Below are positions 19,401-27,202 of a stretch of DNA of 64,000 bases, piece after piece. The position numbers and the translations under genes were made by a program. This stretch comes from Chitinophaga pinensis (GTDB lineage Bacteria > Bacteroidota > Bacteroidia > NS11-12g > UBA955). The stretch is taken from assembly GCA_945877575.1 (NCBI GenBank), contig CAMDUE010000005.1, forward strand, positions 1 through 64,000, written 5' to 3'. The notes under the pieces are model-generated. The model was not told the origin of the DNA. It searched no databases and saw nothing but the letters and a program-made list of their open reading frames with translations. Numbering within the stretch: position 1 is the first letter of the stretch; each line of letters begins with the position of its first letter.

Positions 19401-19565
19401 ACGTTTAAGGCAGCTTCTATTTCAATCGTAGGTAGAAACCTGATCTATTTTGCAAATGGTTTGCATGACTTGGATTTGGATCAGTTCCCAGGAATGACTG
19501 GCTATTCTGCACTTCAGTCACCAACAATGAGAAGATACGGTATCAATTTGAATTTGACATTCTAA
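16491..19565 (+). CDS. SusC/RagA-family TonB-linked outer-membrane protein
   Basis: A 1024-residue SusC-type transporter. The signal peptide ends near PLSAQQ, then VGEVVVTALGIKKEKKK, the hallmark SusC junction, leads into the plug (LRGSDIRRGQSVLFVVDG, GYRGQNGAIVITTKRG) and barrel, ending NLNLTF. The usual N-terminal carboxypeptidase-regulatory-like domain is absent: only about 15 residues lie between signal peptide and plug. It pairs with SusD 18 bp downstream. The 174 bp upstream are very AT-rich and should hold its promoter, but I see no clean TAnnTTTG. Downstream phosphonate genes suggest an organophosphorus or glycan-linked substrate; SusCD-like systems responsive to phosphate have been reported in Flavobacterium. 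Confidence 0.95.
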   Translation: MKSFTIYKANRLIAAVALVLMANPLSAQQAESDTDTTNVGEVVVTALGIKKEKKKLGFAVSEIQGASLVKARETNVVDNMVGKVAGLTIGQSAELLGTSQIVLRGSDIRRGQSVLFVVDGVPINSDAYNLSPDDIEKVSVLMGPAAAALYGYRGQNGAIVITTKRGSKDGITVEVNSSAIMENGFLTIPKVQDKYGPGDHGNYSFVDGLGGGNNDGDYDVWGPALNGQLIAQYDSPVDPVTGQRIPTPFVARGANNLQRFLQAGLLNTNNFSIASSTKMMDVRFSFSNLNQRGIVPNTGLNSNTFNISNTIRFSDKFRMNATVNYNRQSTENINDVVYGPNSLIYSVIIWQGADWDVMADDIRGIWQPGKEGVQSIHSEYKRYQNPWFVAYKWLRGHYKNDLYGYTSFDWDINKNANLMVRTSVTTYDVLRTEKMPFSAHPYGREENRGDYREDRRALFEINNDFLFNYEKKVRGIDVHASLGGNRRDFNYNSSWATTDYLNVPEVYNFANSANPVRVFNFNSSMAVNSLYALADFGSKYLFVNLGARMDQLSTMPADNNTFVYPSASVSFLPTELFGKLKSKTVSFWKLRASFAQVKGGLTSPTISQAGSTLGYGSNYSSPYDGPAYVNAGIYNTPLLYNGKPSANFTNVLPNASLAPFQRTDFEFGTELRLFNNRLGVEGTYYVYNDGPGIFSRTISEATGYTNQVVNGIETQRRGWEVSFKGDIIKSKREGDLTWNSMLNLSRYREFLTAVYGDVDQISANYFVSDNSSNRFLKVGDRIDALYTNGFARNQEGQLINDAGGRPIVLPKGQFQGYTLPDLVIGFYNQVKYKNFTVGVQFDGRIGGLIVNQIQRQTFRGGRHIETVQDNYTDANGNSMANAREADTRGEKTWLGEGVQVASGSIKYDPITGEITNYEELAFKSNETQTYLQDYISRYYGQYEANIMKKDYLKLREVTITYNIPSAMMGKTFKAASISIVGRNLIYFANGLHDLDLDQFPGMTGYSALQSPTMRRYGINLNLTF

Positions 19566-19583
19566 TTATTAAAAATCAAAAAA

Positions 19584-21170
19584 ATGAAAAAGATAATTTT
19601 CGCAATATGTACTGTTTTCGCTTTGGTAGTGATGAACAGTTGTTCAGTGGAAGGTTTGGATAATGATCCGAATCGTCCTACTCAAGTTACTCCTGACTTG
19701 GTGTTGAACGGTATTTGTTTTTCAATAAATCAGAGACCTTGGGGTGGAGATGCTCGAATTTGCCAGTATAATTTGTGCAATTATAACTACTACGGCAATA
19801 ATGAATACAATTGGGGTGGTGCTTCATGGTCATATACTACCTTGAAAAACGTAATCAAAATGGAAGAGGAAGCAAAGCGTGTGGGTAATCCTGATGTGAA
19901 TCCTTATTCTGCTTTAGGTAAGTTTTTCAGAGCTTATTTATTTTACCAAATGACTATGTTGACCGGTGATGTTCCAATGTCTGAAGCATTACAGGTTTCT
20001 AACTTCATGCCCAAGTACGATTCTCAAAAGGAAGTATTTAAGCAGGTATTGGTTTGGTTAGACGAAGCTAATTCTGATATGACTACTTTGATAAATTCTG
20101 GAAACTCTACGTTTTCAGGTGACATTTATTACAGCAACAACCTTGCTTCTTGGCAGAAAATGAACAACGCTTTTACATTGAGAGTATTGATGGCATTAAG
20201 CAATAAAGAAGCAGATGCTGACTTAAACGTAAAAGGTCGTTTTTCATCAATTGTTACTAATCCATCGAAATATCCATTATTTAATTCTAATGGTGATGAC
20301 ATGCAGTTTATTTACAATAGCACATTGAATAAATATCCTGTAAGTCCAGATAACTATGGTTTTGACGCATTGCGTTACAATATGTCTTCTACAAACCTTT
20401 CCATCTTAACTTACTTGAAAGATCCTCGTGTATTCTTGATTGCTGAGCCAGCAGGTGCTCAATTAAAAGCTGGAAATGGGTATACAGATTTCAATTCTTT
20501 TGTTGGAGCTGATGCCAATCAAGATTTAGCAGACATGTCAACTAAAATGCAGGTTTCAAATGGAGGCGATTTTTTGAATGGAGAATATTCACTATACAAT
20601 CGTTACCGTTGGTATCGCTCTTTTACTGCGGAACCATGTATTCAGGTAGGATATTCAGAGATGTGTTTTAACATTGCTGAAGCTGCTCACAGAGGTTGGA
20701 TTTCTGAGAGTGCATCTGATTGGTATGAAAAAGGAATCAAGGCAAGTATGCAGTTCTATGGAATTAGCAACGGACCCGTTGATGTATATGCCTTCAGAAA
20801 TGGTGGCTCACCTACTGATGCCGGCGACTACATAAAGAATGTATACAATTTTGATGAAGCTGCTTATTTTAATCAGATTACTGTAAAATACGCTGGTGCT
20901 AACAATAATGGGTTACGTCAAATTGTTTCTCAAAAGTACTTAGCGTTCTTCCAGAATAGCGGTTTGGAGGGGTATTTTAACTATCGTAGAACTGGCCTTC
21001 CAGCATTCTCAGATAATGGCCCTGGAACAGGTAATAGCGGAAAATTACCAAAGCGTTTCCAGTATCCCTCAAGCGAAAGAACCAACAATGCTTCGAGTTG
21101 GAAAGCAGCGGTTGATTCACAGTTTGGTGGATCAGACGATATTAACGCTGAAATGTGGTTATTGAAGTAA
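19584..21170 (+). CDS. SusD/RagB-family nutrient-binding lipoprotein
   Basis: A 528-residue surface lipoprotein: lipobox VVMNSC (Cys19), then EGLDNDPNRPTQVTPDLVL, typical of the SusD-like_2 branch. The TPR-like helices and ending DDINAEMWLLK agree with SusD length (about 500-550). It forms the lid of the SusC transporter encoded 18 bp upstream. A strong rho-independent terminator follows 17 bp after the stop, so SusCD form their own transcript separate from the HD gene downstream. Confidence 0.93.
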   Translation: MKKIIFAICTVFALVVMNSCSVEGLDNDPNRPTQVTPDLVLNGICFSINQRPWGGDARICQYNLCNYNYYGNNEYNWGGASWSYTTLKNVIKMEEEAKRVGNPDVNPYSALGKFFRAYLFYQMTMLTGDVPMSEALQVSNFMPKYDSQKEVFKQVLVWLDEANSDMTTLINSGNSTFSGDIYYSNNLASWQKMNNAFTLRVLMALSNKEADADLNVKGRFSSIVTNPSKYPLFNSNGDDMQFIYNSTLNKYPVSPDNYGFDALRYNMSSTNLSILTYLKDPRVFLIAEPAGAQLKAGNGYTDFNSFVGADANQDLADMSTKMQVSNGGDFLNGEYSLYNRYRWYRSFTAEPCIQVGYSEMCFNIAEAAHRGWISESASDWYEKGIKASMQFYGISNGPVDVYAFRNGGSPTDAGDYIKNVYNFDEAAYFNQITVKYAGANNNGLRQIVSQKYLAFFQNSGLEGYFNYRRTGLPAFSDNGPGTGNSGKLPKRFQYPSSERTNNASSWKAAVDSQFGGSDDINAEMWLLK

Positions 21171-21187
21171 TAGTTTGTGTTTGTTTT

Positions 21188-21219
21188 AAAGGGAGGGGTT
21201 TTTATTCCTCCCTTTTTTT
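21188..21219 (+). terminator. Rho-independent terminator after susCD
   Basis: A 9-bp stem AAAGGGAGG/CCTCCCTTT with a 10-base loop, followed by a run of T. It lies 17 bp after the SusD stop and ends 8 bp before the HD gene ATG. Confidence 0.85.
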
Positions 21220-21227
21220 ATTTTTAT

Positions 21228-21770
21228 ATGCAACCAATTGAAGTTATTGATCAAATACAGAAGATTTTCTTGGAAAAGGGGAATCTAAACTACGGTGAAA
21301 ATATCACTCAAATAGAACATGCCGTTCAATGCTGGACCTTGGCATTAGAGTCGGGTTATGATGTTGAGTTAAGAGTAGCAGCCTTTTTGCACGATATTGG
21401 TCACTTGTATTACGATGAAAGTGAATCAAAATCCGATATGCGCCATGAAATATTGGCGGCTGAAGTACTGTCTAAATGGGGCTTTTCTGAGCGGATGGTT
21501 CAGATTGTAGAGTCACACGTTTGGGCAAAACGGTGGTTAGTGACTCATGTTGAATCATATTATAATAACCTATCAGAAGCGAGTAAGTTGAGTCTTGTTA
21601 AGCAGGGTGGATTCTTATCTGAAGAAGAAATAGAACATTATAAGCACTATCCATTTTTTGAAGATAGTCTGCAACTTCGTAGGTGGGATGATGAGGGTAA
21701 GAGAGAAGATATTTCCCAAGATATTCCTCAAGAGGTTTGGTTGGATATAGCCAAATGTTTGAGTTTATAA
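21228..21770 (+). CDS. PhnZ-like HD-domain oxygenase (phosphonate degradation)
   Basis: The ATG at 21228 gives 180 residues; an earlier ATG-less extension would cross the terminator. Candidate di-iron ligands H31, H55-D56 (FLHDIGH), H73, H97 and D154 keep nearly the spacing I recall for PhnZ (H34, H58-D59, H80, H104, D161): intervals of 24, 18 versus 22, 24 and 57. E24 aligns with the PhnZ active-site Glu27. PhnZ oxidatively cleaves (R)-1-hydroxy-2-aminoethylphosphonate to glycine and phosphate. No PhnY dioxygenase is nearby. It converges on, and overlaps by 6 bp, the FAD oxidase gene of the phosphonate operon. It belongs to the phosphonate-associated HDIG family. Confidence 0.75.
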   Translation: MQPIEVIDQIQKIFLEKGNLNYGENITQIEHAVQCWTLALESGYDVELRVAAFLHDIGHLYYDESESKSDMRHEILAAEVLSKWGFSERMVQIVESHVWAKRWLVTHVESYYNNLSEASKLSLVKQGGFLSEEEIEHYKHYPFFEDSLQLRRWDDEGKREDISQDIPQEVWLDIAKCLSL

Positions 21771-22883
21771 TTTCGAAACATATTCTTCGGCCATTCCCCA
21801 ACTCAGAGTCATACCTGCTCCCCCAGGGCCGTTGGCAATGTATGTTGTTGAATCAATTTGTTCAAACCATTCACTCTTTCCATTGGTCATTTTTAAATAT
21901 TGACCTGTCCATCTTTGTGCAATACCCAAGTACTCTAGATTGAGTAATTTATTCATGTAATCTAAGATAAACTGATCAACGCTGCTCATTTGGAATGGGT
22001 CATGATGATTTCCGTAATCGTGCGAATCTCCAATGGTTAGCTCACCGAGTGGCGATTGGGAAATAAGAAGGTGAATGCCGTGTTTGATTTGATTTGGAAA
22101 TTCAGAATTACAATAAGTTTCGTATTCGTTTAAGGTCTTACAGACCGAGTAAGATGGATAATGCAAAAAGCTTAATCCACCGCAAATAGAAGGAATTAAA
22201 TCACTAATAGGATAACTTCTCAACATGTTCAAGCTTGAAATGGTTACGGGAGCTTGATTAAATATTTCGGGAAAAAGCAGTTGAGTTTCGTAGCCACTCG
22301 CTAAAATGGTTAAGTCGGCTGAATGTTTTTTCCCAAGATGCGTGGTAACTGAGCCTTCCTCAACCGATTTAATCAAGGTGTTAAAATGAAATTTAACGCC
22401 CATTGTTTTTTCGAGGTATTCGGGTATTTCCCGAATGGCCGAACGCGCTTCAACGATCATTTCAGTGGGACTGAAAAGGGCACCTCTTACCGTTTGCTTA
22501 TTGATAAACGGGACCAATGATTCAACCTGTCTCCAAGTGAGAAAATCTAAGCCTGGTCTAGCGTATTTTTCCTCGTCGTAAAATTCTTGGCCAAGGCTTA
22601 TTTCTATAGGATTTGTTAACAATTGAAGTGAACCGCTTTCCTTGTACCAAATTTTTGCATCATCGCAAACTTCCTTCCAAATTTCTCTGGTTCTAAGAGC
22701 TCTTTGAAGAGTTTGGTCTTTGTGTTGTCCTATGGGCCATATCATTCCAAAGTTTCGGATGGATGAGCCACTGGCTTTGGGGGTTCTTTCAAAAACACTG
22801 ACGGAATAACCTTTTTTTGCAAATGCTCTTGCAAATGCAAGCCCAAGAATTCCAGCGCCAATAATATTTACGGATTTATTCAT
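21765..22883 (-). CDS. FAD-dependent amine oxidase, phosphonate-associated (HpnW-like)
   Basis: A 372-residue DAO-family flavoenzyme with the dinucleotide fold NIIGAGILGLAFARAFAKKG at residues 5-24 and a C-terminal NGPGGAGMTLSWGMAEEYVS segment. Relatives typically encoded next to PhnX-like HAD hydrolases are proposed to deaminate an aminophosphonate, possibly 1-hydroxy-2-aminoethylphosphonate, giving an aldehyde for the HAD enzyme. It is the last gene of the leftward operon HAD, transporter, oxidase and overlaps the transporter gene by 8 bp. Glycine oxidase-like activity on another amine is the alternative. Confidence 0.75.
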   Translation of the reverse strand: MNKSVNIIGAGILGLAFARAFAKKGYSVSVFERTPKASGSSIRNFGMIWPIGQHKDQTLQRALRTREIWKEVCDDAKIWYKESGSLQLLTNPIEISLGQEFYDEEKYARPGLDFLTWRQVESLVPFINKQTVRGALFSPTEMIVEARSAIREIPEYLEKTMGVKFHFNTLIKSVEEGSVTTHLGKKHSADLTILASGYETQLLFPEIFNQAPVTISSLNMLRSYPISDLIPSICGGLSFLHYPSYSVCKTLNEYETYCNSEFPNQIKHGIHLLISQSPLGELTIGDSHDYGNHHDPFQMSSVDQFILDYMNKLLNLEYLGIAQRWTGQYLKMTNGKSEWFEQIDSTTYIANGPGGAGMTLSWGMAEEYVSKL

Positions 22884-24129
22884 TGGATTTTAAAGTAAAT
22901 TTAGTGGGGTAAAAACCTTTTATGATTGGGTAAATAGAGATGAAAAATATGGCAGTTGAACCAACGGCTATTAGGGTTTCATACACGTTGAACCATTTAA
23001 CTGCATCTTTTGTCCCAAAAAGAGCCAAACACAATATTGCAATTGAGGTGAGATAGCCTGATGCATCTGCTGAATACATGAGAAAGCCGCAATTTCCGGG
23101 GTTCTTTCTGTATGCAACAATACGATTCATGATACTGATATTGATTAAAATATATCCGCCATACAGTCCAAAGCCAGTAATGAGAATGAAAATGCTTCCA
23201 GAGATGAAATTAGATTGAAATAAATACAGTCCTATTAAATTTATAATACTGCCAATGAGCGCAACAAAGAAGGTGAGTTGTATTGCGGCAAAGTGATTTC
23301 TAATTAGTGAAATAAGTGGGATGACGGCAATTAGAATTACAGATATAATCGTTTCGTACTGCGCGATTATTTGTCCGCTTAAATTATGATCTTCATGAAG
23401 CATTTCAGCGGTAAAATTGTCTCTAAAGTCTCTCATTAAAGTGAGAAGAGCATAAATGGCTATGGCGGGGATCAGGAAAAATTTATTTTGTTTGAAGAAG
23501 GAATTTTGCTCGTGTTTTGATAAGGGCAATCTGCGTGCGTTATGCACTATTTCTTCCTCAGTGGGTGGAGGGGTTTTGTTGAGTAGGTATGAAAAAAAAG
23601 CTGCGCAAAAACATGCCAATCCGGAGACTGTGGCACTTGCAAACACTGGAGAAACCAAAAAGTTTTCTTGTATGGTTATGGCTAAAAATTTGACGAATCC
23701 CGAAGAGAAAACGAAAGTACAAGCGAGGATAGCACCCATGAATTCGGTGAGGTCTCTTCCTTCGAGATAACTAAAAACAATTCCCCAAACAATTCCCAAA
23801 GGAAAGCCATTTAAAAGCATCAAAATGGGCCAAAATTGAATGGGGGTTATAGTCATCAACCATAATGGAAGTGAAGCTGCACATAGCAGTAATATTAGAT
23901 GTTGCCTTCGCTTATGGCGTTCTAATTTACCAATGAAACGAATGCCAAAGAATTTGCTTAATGTGTACCCCAGCAATTGAGCAATTACCAACCAATTTTT
24001 GATGTTGTAACCTAATAAAGTTTGATCATAGATGAATCCGGCAAACGGTTTGCGTATGGCATACATGCATGAATACGTCGCGAAGGCGACAAAACCTAAA
24101 ATGATAGCGGGAATGAGTTTTTTACCCAA
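22876..24129 (-). CDS. MFS-fold transporter, DUF5690-like
   Basis: A 417-residue membrane protein with about twelve helices, starting with a helix containing GFVAFATYSCMYAIRKPFAG. This resembles the first-helix signature of organophosphate:phosphate antiporters (GlpT/UhpT), and the overall look fits the Bacteroidota DUF5690 family. It lies between HAD and FAD genes with a 12-bp gap upstream and an 8-bp overlap downstream, so uptake of a phosphonate or organophosphate across the inner membrane is the likely job. The substrate is inferred from context. Confidence 0.75.
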   Translation of the reverse strand: MGKKLIPAIILGFVAFATYSCMYAIRKPFAGFIYDQTLLGYNIKNWLVIAQLLGYTLSKFFGIRFIGKLERHKRRQHLILLLCAASLPLWLMTITPIQFWPILMLLNGFPLGIVWGIVFSYLEGRDLTEFMGAILACTFVFSSGFVKFLAITIQENFLVSPVFASATVSGLACFCAAFFSYLLNKTPPPTEEEIVHNARRLPLSKHEQNSFFKQNKFFLIPAIAIYALLTLMRDFRDNFTAEMLHEDHNLSGQIIAQYETIISVILIAVIPLISLIRNHFAAIQLTFFVALIGSIINLIGLYLFQSNFISGSIFILITGFGLYGGYILINISIMNRIVAYRKNPGNCGFLMYSADASGYLTSIAILCLALFGTKDAVKWFNVYETLIAVGSTAIFFISIYPIIKGFYPTKFTLKSNE

Positions 24130-24141
24130 AAGGTGGGAGTA

Positions 24142-24813
24142 TTATTTAAAATACGAAAGCACAGGTTCTAGGTTTGCAATGATCTGGGTGTAAGGCGCCA
24201 CTCTCAATTCTTCATAATTTTGAGCTCCTGTTAACACCCCAATGTTGTAGGCACAGCCAGCTGAAAATCCTTCGTATAAATCGCTGACCGTATCACCAAT
24301 TTTCATGACTTGATGTGAATAGCTAACTTTTGAAAGTTCCATAGCTTTGTGAATCATGTGGGGGTGAGGTCTTCCCATTTCTACCTCGTCAGAGGCAATG
24401 TAACCGTCAATCAATGTGCCAAGGTCAAGTGTATTTACAATTACGGTTGCGATGCTTTTTTCAAAACCGGTATTTAGATAAATTTTGGTGTTTTTTCTGC
24501 GCATAGCCAAAAACAATTCCTGAGTGTAGGGCATTAAGGAGATGTTGTTTTTGTCAGAGTATAATGCCTTTAGTTCATTGTTGAAATAAGTAACCAACTT
24601 TGTGATGACTTCATTGTCAGATGGAGCACCAGATATAGAGCATAGAGTTTGAAAGGCCGTTCCCTTTGGTATGCCCATGACTTTGTCTGCATCGGCTTTG
24701 GTTATTGAAATGTTCGATATATTCAACATGGCGTTGATGGCCGCTTGTTGAACCAGCCCACCATCGTTGATCGTGGTTCCGGCCATGTCTAATACTGCTA
24801 GTTTGGGTTGCAT
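24142..24813 (-). CDS. PhnX-like phosphonatase (HAD superfamily)
   Basis: The ATG at 24813 gives 223 residues (a TTG two codons earlier is less likely). HAD motif I is DMAGTT (D9), with the alanine characteristic of phosphonatases. A cap-domain lysine, K50 in VMGIPK, lies 41 residues after D9, the same spacing as Asp12 to Lys53 in PhnX, and should form the Schiff base. Motif III uses arginine (GRPHP) and motif IV is KIGDTVSDL, both features of the PhnX-like clade. It should split phosphonoacetaldehyde or its hydroxy form. It heads the operon with transporter and oxidase and has no PhnW transaminase beside it. Confidence 0.85.
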   Translation of the reverse strand: MQPKLAVLDMAGTTINDGGLVQQAAINAMLNISNISITKADADKVMGIPKGTAFQTLCSISGAPSDNEVITKLVTYFNNELKALYSDKNNISLMPYTQELFLAMRRKNTKIYLNTGFEKSIATVIVNTLDLGTLIDGYIASDEVEMGRPHPHMIHKAMELSKVSYSHQVMKIGDTVSDLYEGFSAGCAYNIGVLTGAQNYEELRVAPYTQIIANLEPVLSYFK

Positions 24814-24927
24814 GTCCAAAAGAACTTCAGCAATAGAATTTGTATGTTATGCGCTCATTAAATAATTGAAACGAAAGTAAATTGGTTCAATAAATAAGTT
24901 GTTAATTTCTAATTTCGTTCAGTAGTT

Positions 24928-25125
24928 ATGATTAGCTCCTTTAAGTGGTTGTTTGCTTGGGTTCATGATTTTTGGTTGTATTTTCAGCGAAAAATTTACT
25001 TATTGCCTAAATGGGCATATTATACGGCAGTTTTTTTATGGCTTTTGCCTATGGGCACAATTTGGTCTTCTGTTTTCTTGTATTTTATGATTCCTAGAAA
25101 AATATCCCCCGAAAAAAAACCGTGA
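24928..25125 (+). CDS. Small membrane protein coupled to GH1 gene
   Basis: A 65-residue frame with one strong hydrophobic segment (about 31-52) and aromatic-rich flanks (FKWLFAWVHDFWLYFQRK), ending basic (PRKISPEKKP). Its stop overlaps the GTG start of the beta-glucosidase gene in GTGA, which argues that it is translated. No family recognised. It may be a leader gene rather than a functional partner. Confidence 0.5.
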   Translation: MISSFKWLFAWVHDFWLYFQRKIYLLPKWAYYTAVFLWLLPMGTIWSSVFLYFMIPRKISPEKKP

Positions 25126-26546
25126 ATAGAAAAGAATGGCTGTTGAAGGCGGGAGTAATGCTCGGCAGTTCAAAGACGTTATTGGGTCAGTCTTTGGCTG
25201 AGAATGATAAGAAATTATTTTGTGACTTGGGAAATAACTTCCATTTTGGAGTGGCAAATGCCGCATTTCAAGTGGAAGGTGCGTGTATTGTTGATGGTAA
25301 ATTGCCTTCTATTTGGGATGAATTTACACGGCACAAAGAGAACATCAAAAACGGACAGAACGCTCTTGAGGCCTGTGATTTCTATCATCGCTTTTCCGAG
25401 GATATTGCCTTGGCTAAGTCTTTGGGATTTAAGCATTTTCGGTTTTCCATTTCTTGGACAAGGGTAGTTCAAGCAGATTTAACAACTAAAAATCAGTCTG
25501 GAGTAGACTTCTACCGTAAAGTTATTCATGAAATTTTAAATGCAGGTTTGCAACCGTGGGTGACATTGTATCATTGGGATTTACCGCAATTAATTGAAGA
25601 TGAAGGTGGTTGGGCCAATAGAGGCGTTGTGAAACATTTTGATCATTACGTGAAACTTTGCGCCAAAGAATTTGGAGGGTTTGTGGAACGTTGGATTTTG
25701 GTTAACGAGCCAGCTGCTTTTGTTTCTTTGGGATATTTAAACGGTTACCATGCTCCGGGCAGGAAATCTCCCTTCGCTTTTTTAAGAGCGGTTCATCATG
25801 TTTGTTTAGCGGTTGCTCAAGCTGGACAAAGTTTGCGTGAAATTTACCCTAATTCAAAATTGGGAATTGCCTATAGCTATTCGCCGGTGCACGGAAAGTC
25901 AACTAAAGATCATCTCGCTGTTAAGCGGGTAGATGCTTTTATCAATCGGTTGTTCGTAGAACCTTTTTTGGGATTGGGTTATCCGAGTGGCGATTTGCCT
26001 GTACTAAAAAGATTAGATAAATATATTGAGCCTGGTGATATGGATAAGATCAAGTTTAACTTTGATTTTGTAGGTGTTCAGTACTATTTTAGGGTTGTAA
26101 TAGGAAGTTCGCCTTGGGTTCCTTTTTTCGGGGGAAGGGAAATTCCTGCAGCAAAAAGGGGAGTGATGATGAATTCAATGAAGCGTGAAATTTATCCGGA
26201 AGGAATGCGAGAAAGTATTGAAAGGTTTCATACTTATGGATTTAAAGAAATTGTTGTGACAGAGAATGGTGTTTGTTACAATGATGAACCAAAGATTATC
26301 AATGATGTTGAAGTTATTGAAGACCAAAAACGTATTGAATTTTACAGAAGTCACCTGGAGCAGGTGGCCATTGCAAAAGCAAATGGTGCTCCAGTGACTG
26401 GTTTTTTTGCTTGGAGCCTATCAGACAACTTTGAATGGGCCGAAGGATATAGTGATCGTTTTGGTTTGGTATATATTGATTTCAGTTCGCAAAGACGGAT
26501 ATTGAAAGACTCCGGACGTTGGTGGCAGGGCAATTTATGCGGTTGA
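25122..26546 (+). CDS. Glycoside hydrolase family 1 (beta-glucosidase-like)
   Basis: A 474-residue GH1 enzyme starting at GTG 25122. Residues 1-26 (MNRKEWLLKAGVMLG onward) look like an export leader, Tat-like but with RK instead of RR. GH1 motifs follow: FGVANAAFQVEG, SWTRV, LYHWDLPQ, acid/base Glu in VNEPAAF, nucleophile Glu in VTENGV, and FAWSLSDNFEWAEGY near the end. It hydrolyses beta-linked glucosides or galactosides; an exported GH1 is less usual than a cytoplasmic one. It is coupled to the small membrane protein upstream. Confidence 0.92.
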   Translation: MNRKEWLLKAGVMLGSSKTLLGQSLAENDKKLFCDLGNNFHFGVANAAFQVEGACIVDGKLPSIWDEFTRHKENIKNGQNALEACDFYHRFSEDIALAKSLGFKHFRFSISWTRVVQADLTTKNQSGVDFYRKVIHEILNAGLQPWVTLYHWDLPQLIEDEGGWANRGVVKHFDHYVKLCAKEFGGFVERWILVNEPAAFVSLGYLNGYHAPGRKSPFAFLRAVHHVCLAVAQAGQSLREIYPNSKLGIAYSYSPVHGKSTKDHLAVKRVDAFINRLFVEPFLGLGYPSGDLPVLKRLDKYIEPGDMDKIKFNFDFVGVQYYFRVVIGSSPWVPFFGGREIPAAKRGVMMNSMKREIYPEGMRESIERFHTYGFKEIVVTENGVCYNDEPKIINDVEVIEDQKRIEFYRSHLEQVAIAKANGAPVTGFFAWSLSDNFEWAEGYSDRFGLVYIDFSSQRRILKDSGRWWQGNLCG

Positions 26547-26611
26547 TCATTGTTTTTTGTTATCTGTAAAGTAATTGTTTTGATTCGGTTTTTTTATGTA
26601 ACTTGCTTTAT

Positions 26612-27022
26612 ATGAAAAAGATAATTTTAACAATTGGTGTAATTTTTGGAGTAAGCGGCTTGTACGCTCAAGGCATCGCTCCAAGCAAAGTAAATGCTAA
26701 AGCTCCAAGTCAATCAGCTCCTGATGCTAAGGGAATACCTGTTCCAGCAACGTCGTTGAATTCTAGTAATGGTAATTCTAACCAAACTGAAGGTCAAGTT
26801 AAGCCAGCCTCTTCCACAAAGCAATCATCAGCGGGTAAGATTGGGTCTTCTACGTCACAGGCTGCTTCGGCTAACAAGTCAAACGCTGCTGGTCCCAATA
26901 AAGGGGGTCAGTCGACTTCAGATGCTTCTGGTGCTCCAAAAGCTGGAACCATTCAAAAAGGGAGTACCCCAAAGTCTGGTACAGCTCCTGCAACTGGCGG
27001 TTCTACCAATAAAGGCAACTGA
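26612..27022 (+). CDS. Secreted low-complexity protein
   Basis: The ATG at 26612 gives 136 residues: a signal peptide (MKKIILTIGVIFGVSGLYAQ) and then a disordered region made almost only of S, G, A, P, T, N, K and Q, for example SQAASANKSNAAGPNKGG. No aromatic residue occurs after the signal peptide and no cysteine anywhere. It may be a surface or periplasmic linker-like protein; function unknown. A terminator follows 20 bp downstream, so it is a single-gene transcript. Confidence 0.7.
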   Translation: MKKIILTIGVIFGVSGLYAQGIAPSKVNAKAPSQSAPDAKGIPVPATSLNSSNGNSNQTEGQVKPASSTKQSSAGKIGSSTSQAASANKSNAAGPNKGGQSTSDASGAPKAGTIQKGSTPKSGTAPATGGSTNKGN

Positions 27023-27042
27023 TAAATTTTATAAACTCAACT

Positions 27043-27093
27043 AAAGCCTGGCTCAATCACGGTTTAAAAGCTTTGAATGAACCAGGCTTTTTG
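27043..27093 (+). terminator. Rho-independent terminator
   Basis: AAAGCCTGG at 27043-27051 pairs with CCAGGCTTT at 27082-27090 across a roughly 30-base loop, followed by T residues. It closes the low-complexity protein gene. Confidence 0.65.
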
Positions 27094-27202
27094 CATTTAA
27101 TTCTATCCTATTTTACGCTGGTCATAGTTAATGACCCTGCAATGTGCAAGGTGAGGAGAAGGGCATTTTTAAATACAGTTATTTTATTTGATATTTGGGG
27201 CA

